Translations under genes and position numbers: made by a program | Notes under the pieces: generated by a model | Told to the model about the DNA's origin: nothing | The model's input: only the letters and a program-made list of their open reading frames with translations | The model's database searches: none | Assembly: GCA_937916125.1 (NCBI GenBank) | Contig: CALGGE010000104.1 | Coordinates: 1-10,102, forward strand | Direction: 5' to 3' | From: an uncultured Elusimicrobia bacterium | Lineage (GTDB): Bacteria > Elusimicrobiota > Endomicrobiia > Endomicrobiales > Endomicrobiaceae | Length of the DNA stretch: 10,102 bases | In this document: one piece after another, positions 1-5,350 of the stretch | Layout: each line of letters opens with the position of its first letter | Numbering within the stretch: the first letter of the stretch is position 1

Positions 1-39
1 ATACATTGTACATTTTTGTTGCTTTTCAAGATTTTTCAT
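1..39 (-). CDS. 5' end of an unidentified gene running off the left edge
   Basis: On the minus strand an AGGAG ribosome site sits 7 nt before an ATG at 39, and 13 codons (MKNLEKQQKCTMY) are open to the edge of the window. The last codons are built from the TACAATGTAT motif that recurs in the repeats at the right end, so the gene may be real or may be a start region broken by a repeat. It lies about 70 nt downstream of the candidate structured RNA and could be the gene that RNA controls. The family cannot be named from 13 residues. Confidence 0.35.
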   Translation of the reverse strand, partial: MKNLEKQQKCTMY

Positions 40-104
40 AGCATTTCTCCTTTTTGATTTTTTATGTTTTTTGGGATTTTTACAAAAGGAAAGAATTTTG
101 TTGA

Positions 105-322
105 GCAAAAGAAAGAGCGACCGTCAGTTGGATGCGCCAGCCTGACAGCCGCTCTTTTCGCTCCAATGAGGAGCGAAACACAGTATTATAAAAATAAATC
201 AACATAGCTCCTGATTTATTCTTGTAAACTTTAAAACGACTGTTTTTGGAGCGCATCCATTTTTGCTTTCACAAAAAAGGTTATACCTTTTGTATAACTT
301 CCAAAAACAATATTAAGTTATT
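105..322 (-). ncRNA. Candidate structured RNA or cis-regulatory leader (three-way junction with long-range pseudoknot)
   Basis: A strong minus-strand promoter predicts a transcript start near 322. The transcript can fold as follows (plus-strand coordinates). P1 pairs 300-309 with 241-250 (10 bp) and encloses P2 (279-299) and P3 (260-265 with 272-277). P4 pairs 212-220 with 193-201 (9 bp). P5 pairs 170-178 with 156-164 (9 bp). P6 pairs 142-157 with 112-127, 16 bp that are continuous only in minus-strand RNA, where two positions become G-U wobbles; on the plus strand they are A-C mismatches. P6 is followed by CUUUU, so it may terminate transcription. The junction strand 251-259 is perfectly complementary to 129-137 in the P6 loop, a 9-bp pseudoknot. 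I do not recognise it as a known class: it lacks features I would expect of tmRNA, RNase P, SRP RNA, or TPP, FMN and cobalamin riboswitches. It may be a free-standing RNA or the leader of the gene at the left edge. Confidence 0.55.
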
Positions 323-328
323 AAACTA

Positions 329-357
329 ATTATACCACAGTTAAAAATTTTTTTCAA
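329..357 (-). promoter_or_regulatory. Sigma70-type promoter for the structured RNA
   Basis: On the minus strand TTGAAA (352-357) and a perfect TATAAT (329-334) are separated by exactly 17 nt. Transcription would begin near 322, about 13 nt before the first helix of the structured RNA. This is one of the best promoter matches in the window. Confidence 0.7.
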
Positions 358-457
358 TAGAAAAAAATGTTGTTTTACCGCATTGTCTTGCTTCGGAAAT
401 AACAACCGCTCTTCTTTCTGACAAGCCCGTTTTTAGAGAAAATTTTGTCAATACAAA
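341..457 (-). pseudogene. Remnant of an AAA ATPase N-terminus (degenerate Walker A)
   Basis: Between an in-frame stop at 458-460 and a stop at 341-343 the minus strand reads a 38-codon frame with no ATG. It contains RRAVVISEARQCGKTTFF. This matches the N-terminal P-loop of AAA_14/DUF4143-type ATPases, which usually read like ITGARQCGKTT; here the first P-loop glycine is replaced by glutamate. The frame stops shortly after the P-loop. It lies downstream of the intact ATPase of the same general family, so it is probably a decayed second copy or relative. Its 3' end overlaps the promoter of the structured RNA. A chance match is possible, but eight consecutive residues fit the motif. Confidence 0.5.
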
Positions 458-497
458 TTAAAAAAACAAATAAATATGGGAAAAAAGTATTAAATAT

Positions 498-548
498 AAA
501 AAAAGCCCACTTTACAAAAGTGCGTAAATACGCATTTTTGTAAAGTGG
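498..548 (-). terminator. Hairpin terminator after the ATPase gene (copy 1 of the 42-nt hairpin)
   Basis: Positions 507-526 and 529-548 are 20-nt arms around a 2-nt loop, complementary at 19 of 20 positions (the exception is G-T on the plus strand). On the minus strand the stem is followed by GGC and seven T residues (498-504), the form of a Rho-independent terminator, 23 nt past the ATPase stop codon. The same hairpin occurs at 1851-1892, upstream of the gene. Confidence 0.7.
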
Positions 549-570
549 CATAAAACAGACAATCGTGAAA

Positions 571-1827
571 TTACAGTTCCAAACTATCGGGATTCAAAAG
601 AAAATCTTTAATATTCATTATAAGTATTCCATCGTTGTTATGCCATACGGGCGAAGAATCTTTTACAACAACAATTTTCTTAAAAGAGTCTTTTATATTA
701 ACCAAAGAATTTGTTTCCTGCTCCATTTTTTCTTTATCGGGTATTGCAAATGCGGACTGTATATAATACCTTTTGCTTCCCTGGTTACAAACAAAATCTA
801 CCTCAAGTTGTTTTCTTTGGCTGATACCTTCTTTAGTTTTGCCATTAATTTCCACTATACCGACATCCACATTATATCCTCTGATTTTCAATTCGTTAAA
901 AATTACATTTTCCATCAAATGCGTTTGTTCGTATTGTCTGAAACCTATCCGTGCATTTCTTAATCCGGGATCGGTAAAATAATATTTCAACGGTGTATTG
1001 ATATATTTACGCCCTTTTATATCATATCTCAATGCAGAGTCTATAAGGAAACAATCCTTAAGATAATTTAAATAATGCTGAATGGTTATTTTACTTAAAT
1101 TTATTCCTTTTTCTGACTTAAAATTTCTTTCAAGCTTTGTAGGATTAGTTAATGAACCTACAGACGAAGAAATAATATTAATAAGTTCGTTAAACTCTTC
1201 CACATTATTGAGTTTATATCTTTCGGTAATATCTTTTAAGTAAACGGTATCAAATAAATTTTTCAGATAATTACTTTTTTCTTCGGGGGTTTCCAGTTCC
1301 GTCGCAGCCGGCATACCGCCGTAAAGCATATATTCGTTTAACGCATCGGATTTTTCGCCTTTAAAGCTCGGCAAAAATTCCGAAAAAGACAAAGGATTTA
1401 CTCTTATTTCGTACCCTCGCCCTCTGAATTCCGTAATAACATCCGAAGATAAAAATTTTGAATTGCTTCCCGTAACATAAACATCTGCATTTTCTTTTCT
1501 CAATAAACCGTTTAATACGGATTCAAAATCCTCAACAAGCTGAATTTCGTCAAGTAAGAAATAATATATTTTTTTATCTTTAATTAAACTTTCCAAATAT
1601 TCAAATAAAGGTAATGCCTTTGTGTATTTTTTATTTTTTGGAGAATCAAAATCTATTTTTATAATATGAGAGTTATCAACACCCTGTTCTTTTAAATAAT
1701 TTGCAAAAATTTTATTTAAAAGATAAGATTTCCCGCATCTTCTGATACCGGTAATTATTTTTATAAAATTTTTGTTCTTGCTTCTAATCAATTTGTCTAA
1801 ATACAATTTTCTGTTAAAAACCATCAT
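571..1827 (-). CDS. AAA+ ATPase with C-terminal DUF4143 (PD-(D/E)XK-like) domain
   Basis: A 418-residue protein, full length for this family. The P-loop is GIRRCGKS at residues 27-34, the Walker B-like strand is YFLLDEIQL at about 89-97, the sensor-like segment is VTGSNS (118-123), and FRGRGYE (134-140) carries candidate arginine-finger residues. The C-terminal half fits DUF4143. Near its end LEVDFV (341-346) and YYIQSAF (354-360) resemble the degenerate nuclease-like core of that domain. The biological role of the family is not established; members are often present in many copies in gut bacteria and are thought to be mobile or defence-related. The start at 1827 has AAGGA 6 nt upstream; a second ATG follows immediately. 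The gene has its own promoter (1906-1934) and is bracketed by two copies of one hairpin. It lacks the transposase, integrase or toxin partner that would define a known system. Confidence 0.85.
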   Translation of the reverse strand: MMVFNRKLYLDKLIRSKNKNFIKIITGIRRCGKSYLLNKIFANYLKEQGVDNSHIIKIDFDSPKNKKYTKALPLFEYLESLIKDKKIYYFLLDEIQLVEDFESVLNGLLRKENADVYVTGSNSKFLSSDVITEFRGRGYEIRVNPLSFSEFLPSFKGEKSDALNEYMLYGGMPAATELETPEEKSNYLKNLFDTVYLKDITERYKLNNVEEFNELINIISSSVGSLTNPTKLERNFKSEKGINLSKITIQHYLNYLKDCFLIDSALRYDIKGRKYINTPLKYYFTDPGLRNARIGFRQYEQTHLMENVIFNELKIRGYNVDVGIVEINGKTKEGISQRKQLEVDFVCNQGSKRYYIQSAFAIPDKEKMEQETNSLVNIKDSFKKIVVVKDSSPVWHNNDGILIMNIKDFLLNPDSLEL

Positions 1828-1850
1828 TTTGTTTCCTTTTTACTCTTAAC

Positions 1851-1892
1851 TCACTTTACAAAAGTGCGTAAATACGCATTTTTGTAAAGTGG
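1851..1892. repeat. 42-nt hairpin repeat upstream of the ATPase (copy 2)
   Basis: Identical to 507-548 over 41 of 42 positions and in the same orientation; only the first base differs. The arms are 1851-1870 and 1873-1892 around a 2-nt AA loop. In the predicted ATPase transcript the hairpin starts about 7 nt from the 5' end, so it would form the 5' cap of the mRNA leader. It could protect the message, mark a cassette boundary, or be a binding site. Both imperfect pairs are G-T on the plus strand. Confidence 0.85.
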
Positions 1893-1905
1893 CAGTTATA
1901 CGCAT

Positions 1906-1934
1906 ATTTTAATATTTAATGCCTTTTTTGTCAA
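1906..1934 (-). promoter_or_regulatory. Sigma70-type promoter of the ATPase gene
   Basis: On the minus strand a perfect TTGACA (1929-1934) and TAAAAT (1906-1911) are spaced by 17 nt. The predicted start near 1899 gives a leader of about 72 nt. The -35 box begins immediately after the U-tract of the XRE gene terminator. Confidence 0.7.
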
Positions 1935-1935
1935 T

Positions 1936-1974
1936 AAAAAAATCGGGAATAAGGTTATCTCATCCCTGATTTTT
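1936..1974 (-). terminator. Rho-independent terminator of the XRE gene
   Basis: Minus-strand stem AAATC/GATTT plus GGGA/TCCC with a single bulged A, and an inner ATAA/TTAT helix, followed by seven T residues (1936-1942). It lies about 30 nt past the XRE stop codon. Confidence 0.65.
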
Positions 1975-2006
1975 CTTGATTTTCCGGCAAATTGCTATAT
2001 TTAAAT

Positions 2007-2357
2007 TTACTTTGCTATCTTTTTAACTTCTTTTATTAAATTAACTATTATGTTAATAACGTGTTTTTGCTGTTCCCTGTTCAACTCCGAAAGCATATAC
2101 TTTATATTGCCGACGGCATCATCTTTATTTTTATCTTTATCATCAACAAATAAACTTATTAAAGGAATATCTAATGCGTTTGCCAATTTTATAATAATAT
2201 CAAAACTTGGTCTGTTGGCATTACTTTCTATCCGACTTAAATGTTTTGGATTTATATCCACTTTTTCGGAAAGTTGTTCCTGTGTCCAGTCAAGTTTTCT
2301 TCTTTCTTCTCTTATTCTTTTACCAATAACGGCATAAACTTTTTCTTCGTCTATCAT
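2007..2357 (-). CDS. XRE-family helix-turn-helix transcriptional regulator
   Basis: A 116-residue DNA-binding protein. The HTH_3/XRE domain spans about residues 10-65. WTQEQLSEKVDINPKHLSRIE contains the two helices of the motif, and RPSFDIIIKLANALDIPLISLF completes the five-helix fold. The C-terminal tail (about 70-116) is charged and helical and may mediate dimer formation. I prefer the ATG at 2357 because GGGAG lies 5 nt upstream; the ATG at 2369 would overlap that ribosome site and add only MGEN. The gene is divergent from the pilin-like gene, with a long palindrome between their promoters, so it may repress itself or the pilin gene. The palindrome as its operator is an inference. No phage genes are visible nearby. 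Confidence 0.88.
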   Translation of the reverse strand: MIDEEKVYAVIGKRIREERRKLDWTQEQLSEKVDINPKHLSRIESNANRPSFDIIIKLANALDIPLISLFVDDKDKNKDDAVGNIKYMLSELNREQQKHVINIIVNLIKEVKKIAK

Positions 2358-2378
2358 ATTTTCTCCCATACAATTATT

Positions 2379-2407
2379 TTTATATATTTTCTCAAATTTT
2401 GATACAA
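2379..2407 (-). promoter_or_regulatory. Probable promoter of the XRE gene
   Basis: Minus strand TTGTAT (2402-2407) and TATAAA (2379-2384) spaced by 17 nt. Transcription from about 2372 gives a leader of roughly 15 nt that holds the GGGAG ribosome site. The region is AT-rich, so a chance match is possible. Confidence 0.45.
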
Positions 2408-2420
2408 ATTTTAACTATTT

Positions 2421-2467
2421 ATAAAATCAATTAAGTATATTTTTAAAATATATTTAGTTGATTTTAT
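2421..2467. repeat. 47-bp imperfect palindrome between divergent promoters
   Basis: Arms 2421-2443 and 2445-2467 are complementary at 21 of 23 positions around one central T; the two exceptions are G-T oppositions. It lies 14 nt beyond the XRE -35 box and 26 nt before the pilin -35 box. It may be an operator or a cruciform site, and the low GC content lowers its significance only partly. Confidence 0.7.
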
Positions 2468-2492
2468 TTATATAGAAAAGTTAAATTATATG

Positions 2493-2521
2493 TTGACAAA
2501 AATAATTTTTTGTGTTATACT
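2493..2521 (+). promoter_or_regulatory. Sigma70-type promoter of the pilin-like gene
   Basis: A perfect TTGACA (2493-2498) and TATACT (2516-2521) are spaced by 17 nt. The predicted start near 2528 leaves a leader of about 214 nt before the pilin ATG, most of it repeat sequence. Confidence 0.7.
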
Positions 2522-2540
2522 ATACAAAAGCAAAATTAAT

Positions 2541-2740
2541 AAAAGGAGAAAAATAAAAATTTGCGAAGCTGAGAAAGACAGTTGAAGAGTTGAAAAGTTT
2601 CAACTACAACGGCAATGACGAGATGCCCGACAAAGACACTCGGGCATGACAGACAGAACAATAATGTACAACAACGACAATTGAAGAGTTGAATAGTTGA
2701 AAGGTTGAAAACGGCAATAAACTAAAAAAAGGAGAAGAAT
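2541..2740. repeat. Repeat block flanked by 14-bp direct repeats in the pilin leader
   Basis: The block is bounded by AAAAGGAGAAAAAT (2541-2554) and AAAAGGAGAAGAAT (2727-2740), identical at 13 of 14 positions, each with a Shine-Dalgarno core. Only the second has a start codon at the right distance. Inside are octamers of type GTTGAANA (two at 2581-2596, four at 2680-2711), ACAACGGCAA-like motifs, a TGTACAACAA motif and a perfect 8-bp hairpin at 2623-2647. The layout suggests insertion of a repeat block with duplication of the original leader, but no transposase is present. Confidence 0.6.
2623..2647. repeat. Hairpin module of the intergenic repeat family
   Basis: ATGCCCGA (2623-2630) and TCGGGCAT (2640-2647) form a perfect 8-bp stem with a 9-nt loop, followed by GACAG. 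A related module, GATGCTTCGACAAGCTCAGC followed by ATGACAG, lies at 10000-10026. Confidence 0.7.
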
Positions 2741-2741
2741 T

Positions 2742-3164
2742 ATGAAAAGAAAATTAAAAGGTTTCACGTTGGTGGAGTTGGTAATAACGATTGCTATCGT
2801 TATTATTTTGTCGGTAGTATCCGTGCCGATTTACAGAGGGTATATAGACAAAACTAAATGGTCAGAAGCTTATGCATTAATGGGGACGGTATTATCTGCA
2901 GAAAAAGCTTACTATAGTGAATACGGGAATTTCTATATTGGTAGCGGCTATACACCATTTGATCCTGTATTAGGAATAGATGCAAGAGGTAATAAATATT
3001 TTACGCTTATCAGAAATTGGTCTGCAAATGATCCAAAATACTTAATTAGAGTTATGACAAGAATACCTGATGAATTGGTTAATGGGACTGTAGTTTGTTT
3101 TGTTATGCATCATAATGTAACAACAGGTACAACATTTTCTAAATATAATGACTGGTCAGATTAA
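2742..3164 (+). CDS. Type IV pilin-like protein with prepilin N-terminus
   Basis: A 140-residue protein with a class III (prepilin peptidase) signal. The leader MKRKLKG is cut before F8 in KG/FTLVELV, giving a mature protein with N-terminal Phe and Glu5. Residues 8-32 are the hydrophobic helix that anchors and assembles the subunit. The following IYRGYIDKTKWSEAYALMGTVLSAEKAYYSEYGNFY is the usual helix extension. The variable C-terminal part (about 65-140) has a single cysteine (in VVCFV), so the disulfide of many pilins is absent. AAAGGAG lies 7 nt before the ATG. The gene stands alone between its own promoter and terminator, with no pilus assembly genes here, so machinery encoded elsewhere must process and export it. 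It could be a major pilin, a minor pilin or a pseudopilin. Confidence 0.88.
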   Translation: MKRKLKGFTLVELVITIAIVIILSVVSVPIYRGYIDKTKWSEAYALMGTVLSAEKAYYSEYGNFYIGSGYTPFDPVLGIDARGNKYFTLIRNWSANDPKYLIRVMTRIPDELVNGTVVCFVMHHNVTTGTTFSKYNDWSD

Positions 3165-3252
3165 ATATTATCTATATTCATAACGAACAAAATGGGGCAT
3201 ATCATAGCAATGCTCTGAATAGGTAGGATTAGCACATAGCAGTAATCCGAAG

Positions 3253-3297
3253 AAAATGCGGGAATTATTAAGTTAATTTCCGTATTTTTCTTTTTTG
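3253..3297 (+). terminator. Rho-independent terminator after the pilin gene
   Basis: Arms 3254-3267 and 3274-3287 form a 14-bp stem with two G-T wobbles and a 6-nt loop, followed by TTCTTTTTT. It separates the pilin gene from the LPS cluster. Confidence 0.8.
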
Positions 3298-3363
3298 TGA
3301 AATAAAATATAATATTTTACATAACTGAATTTTCAGGCAAAATATTAGGTTGCATAAAAACAG

Positions 3364-3392
3364 TGGAAAAAAAATGTCTAATTTGCTAAAAT
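3364..3392 (+). promoter_or_regulatory. Possible promoter of the LPS cluster giving a nearly leaderless mRNA
   Basis: TGCTAAAAT (3384-3392) is an extended -10 element; TGGAAA at 3364-3369 is a weak -35 box at 17-nt spacing. Transcription would begin at about 3399, only a few bases before the ATG at 3402. No Shine-Dalgarno sequence precedes that ATG. Confidence 0.45.
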
Positions 3393-3401
3393 ACTAAGTT
3401 A

Positions 3402-4373
3402 ATGAAAATACTAATAGTTAAGCCCAGTTCGTTCGGCGACATTATTCAGGCAAACCCCGTGCTTACCGCAATAAAAAGTGCGTGGCAGGGGTGTAGCGTT
3501 GATTGGCTGGTTTTTAAACAGTGGGAAGCAATACCGAAGATGTTCCCCCTCGTCGATAACGTTATAGCTTGGGACAGAAAGGGCGGAATAAAAGAATTTT
3601 TTAAAATATTGAAAGAATGCAATAAACAAAAGTATGATTTGGTGATAGACCTGCAGGGACTTATAAGGACGGCCTTGCTTGTAAGGCTGATGAATGCCAA
3701 ACGAAAAGTCGGCGTAAGCGGAATGAAAGAGCTGAGCTGGCTGTTGGTAAAAGAACCGTACAAGAGAAACAAAAAAGAAAATGCCGTTATACGAAACCTT
3801 AATTCCGTAAGCTATATAACAGGTGTACAATATGCCCCGAAATTTGATATAATATGCGGGAGTATTTCCGTTGACAAATTAAAAGATTTTAATTTGACGA
3901 AAGATGATTTTGTTGTTGCATTTGTTCCTTTTTCTCGAGGGAAAACCAAAACTTGGGATGTGCATAACTATGTTGAACTTGCCCGAATGATAAAGGAAGA
4001 AAATAAAAATATAAAAATTTTAGTTTTAGGTTCTGCAAAAGATTGCGGAAAAATAGTAAGTGAAGACGTTATTGATATTTGCGGAAAAACCGATATTAAA
4101 GAGCTGGCTTGTATACTGAAAATGTGTAAATTTGCCGTAGGTGCAGATACGGGTGCAATGCACTTGGCAAATGCATTGGGTATAAATAACGTTTTTATTT
4201 TTGGCGGGTCGGACATAAACGAAACTTCTCCTTACGGGGATAAGGCTAAAATAATAAGTGCATATTTGCCGTGCAGCCCTTGCAGAGGAAAATGTAAATT
4301 TACTACTGAAAAGTGTTTGCAACGGATAACATCAGAAACGGTTTTTGAGAATATAAAAGAATGGATAAAATAA
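3402..4373 (+). CDS. Glycosyltransferase family 9 (LPS heptosyltransferase), first of pair
   Basis: A 323-residue GT9 enzyme, the usual length for LPS heptosyltransferases. These transfer heptose from ADP-heptose to the inner core (Kdo-lipid A or the first heptose) at the cytoplasmic face of the inner membrane. The N-terminal Rossmann domain starts MKILIVKPSSFGDIIQANPVL, with the conserved catalytic-region Asp at D13; DLQGL is at 83-87. The C-terminal nucleotide-sugar domain has DTGAMHLANALG (249-260). Four cysteines near the end (C291, C294, C298, C305) match the Cys cluster seen in many GT9 proteins. There is no ribosome site before the ATG, yet the start fits the family exactly. The next gene overlaps its last 13 nt. 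Acceptor specificity (WaaC, WaaF or WaaQ-like) cannot be set from sequence alone. Confidence 0.9.
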   Translation: MKILIVKPSSFGDIIQANPVLTAIKSAWQGCSVDWLVFKQWEAIPKMFPLVDNVIAWDRKGGIKEFFKILKECNKQKYDLVIDLQGLIRTALLVRLMNAKRKVGVSGMKELSWLLVKEPYKRNKKENAVIRNLNSVSYITGVQYAPKFDIICGSISVDKLKDFNLTKDDFVVAFVPFSRGKTKTWDVHNYVELARMIKEENKNIKILVLGSAKDCGKIVSEDVIDICGKTDIKELACILKMCKFAVGADTGAMHLANALGINNVFIFGGSDINETSPYGDKAKIISAYLPCSPCRGKCKFTTEKCLQRITSETVFENIKEWIK

Positions 4374-5296
4374 TATTTTTTCATATGAATCAGCTGGGAG
4401 ACCTTTTGTTCAGTCTGCCTGTACTTAAGGCGACAAAACAAAAATATCCCGATATAAAAATATATTCTGTCGTTAGAAAAAATTTGGCGGAACTTTTGAA
4501 GTCCGCAAACGTCGTCGATAAAGTGTTTATTAAAACAAGCGACTTGTTCGGACAAATGGAGCTGATAGCTAATATAAGAAAAGAAAATATTCCCGTGGCG
4601 GTGATGTTTTCGGAATCGCCCGAGACAATGCTGTTGGGGTACTATTCCAAAATACCTAAAAGAATAGGGTTTAAGACGGCAAGTTTGCAATTTTTGTTAA
4701 CCGATAAAGTGGAAAAAACAGGTGTACCGTCGTTAAACAATAACGTCGTATTGGCAAAAGAAATAGGCTTGGACAATGTACAAAAAGATTATTTGAACAT
4801 AATAAACGTTGACGGAGAAAATAATATAAAAGTATCTTTTTGGCTGGAAGACAATAACCTTTCGGATAAAGAATTTATGGCGGTTGCCATAGGTGCAAGC
4901 AAGAGAAGACAGGATAAATGTTTAGACGATAAAGTATGGAAAGAAGTATTGAACAGGTTGGCCGAACAAGGTAAAAATGTTATTGTGGTCGGTGCTGTTT
5001 GGGAACGGGAACGTATAAAAAATCTGTTGAAGTTATGCGATAATAGAATAAAAATGTTTTGTCCCGATGGCGGGCTGACGGAGCTGGCAGCAATGATAAA
5101 AAGAGCGAAACTCTTTTTGGGGATAGATTCCGGTACTATGCATTTGGCTGCAAGTTTGGGAGTGAAATGTGTTGCGTTGTTCGGGAATACCGACCCGAAC
5201 CAGATAGGACCGAGACCGTTAAAAGATCATATTATTATAAAAAAGAACAGCGTGAAAGATATTACGGCTGAGGAAATTTTAGATAATGTACGATAA
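4361..5296 (+). CDS. Glycosyltransferase family 9 (LPS heptosyltransferase), second of pair
   Basis: A 311-residue GT9 protein. The N-terminal motif MNQLGDLLFSLPVLKATKQKYP (residues 9-30) carries the conserved G13-D14. The C-terminal domain has GIDSGTMHLAASLGV (254-268) and ALFGNTDPNQIGP (272-284), both typical of the ADP-heptose binding half. The usual GASxxxKxW motif is modified here to IGASKRRQDKCLDDKVW (177-193). It starts inside the previous gene, overlapping by 13 nt in the +1 frame, so translation is probably coupled; only a weak AAAAGA site lies upstream. It is divergent from the first GT9 gene, which suggests a different acceptor, as with WaaC and WaaF, rather than a recent duplication. 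It probably adds a second heptose or related sugar to the core. Confidence 0.88.
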   Translation: MDKIIFFHMNQLGDLLFSLPVLKATKQKYPDIKIYSVVRKNLAELLKSANVVDKVFIKTSDLFGQMELIANIRKENIPVAVMFSESPETMLLGYYSKIPKRIGFKTASLQFLLTDKVEKTGVPSLNNNVVLAKEIGLDNVQKDYLNIINVDGENNIKVSFWLEDNNLSDKEFMAVAIGASKRRQDKCLDDKVWKEVLNRLAEQGKNVIVVGAVWERERIKNLLKLCDNRIKMFCPDGGLTELAAMIKRAKLFLGIDSGTMHLAASLGVKCVALFGNTDPNQIGPRPLKDHIIIKKNSVKDITAEEILDNVR

Positions 5297-5327
5297 AATT
5301 TGCGAAGCAAATTTTTAACCGGTTAAA
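5295..5327. repeat. Hairpin and 14-bp palindrome upstream of the parvulin gene
   Basis: AAAATTTGC-GAA-GCAAATTTT (5295-5315) is a perfect 9-bp stem with a 3-nt loop that begins within the stop codon of the second GT9 gene and is followed by T; it may be a weak terminator. TTTAACCGGTTAAA (5314-5327) is a perfect palindrome 23 nt before the next ATG and could bind a regulator. The first 14 nt of the hairpin recur at 2556-2569 without the second arm. Confidence 0.6.
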
Positions 5328-5350
5328 CTAATATATTACAAGGAGATAAA

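Noticed and set aside
80..205. A 41-codon minus-strand frame starting MLIYFYNTVF, with AGGAG 2 nt before the ATG
   Set aside because: The ribosome site is too close, the peptide resembles no family I know, and the frame crosses helices P4, P5 and P6, which explain the sequence better as RNA structure.
105..322. Retron-type RNA or tmRNA
   Set aside because: The 5' and 3' ends of the predicted transcript are not complementary as in a retron, no reverse transcriptase is visible, and no tag or tRNA-like end is present.
565..963. Plus-strand open frame of 132 codons
   Set aside because: It lies antisense to the C-terminal part of the ATPase gene, has no ribosome site and its translation is low-complexity and Phe/Tyr/Ile-rich, as expected of a shadow frame.
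2541..2570. Small peptide gene behind the first ribosome site of the pilin leader
   Set aside because: No ATG lies within range, and the nearest TTG reads only three codons before a stop.
3165..3252. Small gene or RNA between the pilin gene and its terminator, including a GGATTA/TAATCC hairpin
   Set aside because: Only very short frames are present and the 6-bp hairpin is isolated; it is best treated as 3' untranslated sequence.
3303..3319. TAAAATAT-A-ATATTTTA inverted repeat with an embedded TATAAT
   Set aside because: It is pure A+T, easily expected by chance here, and no acceptable -35 box lies at the right distance.
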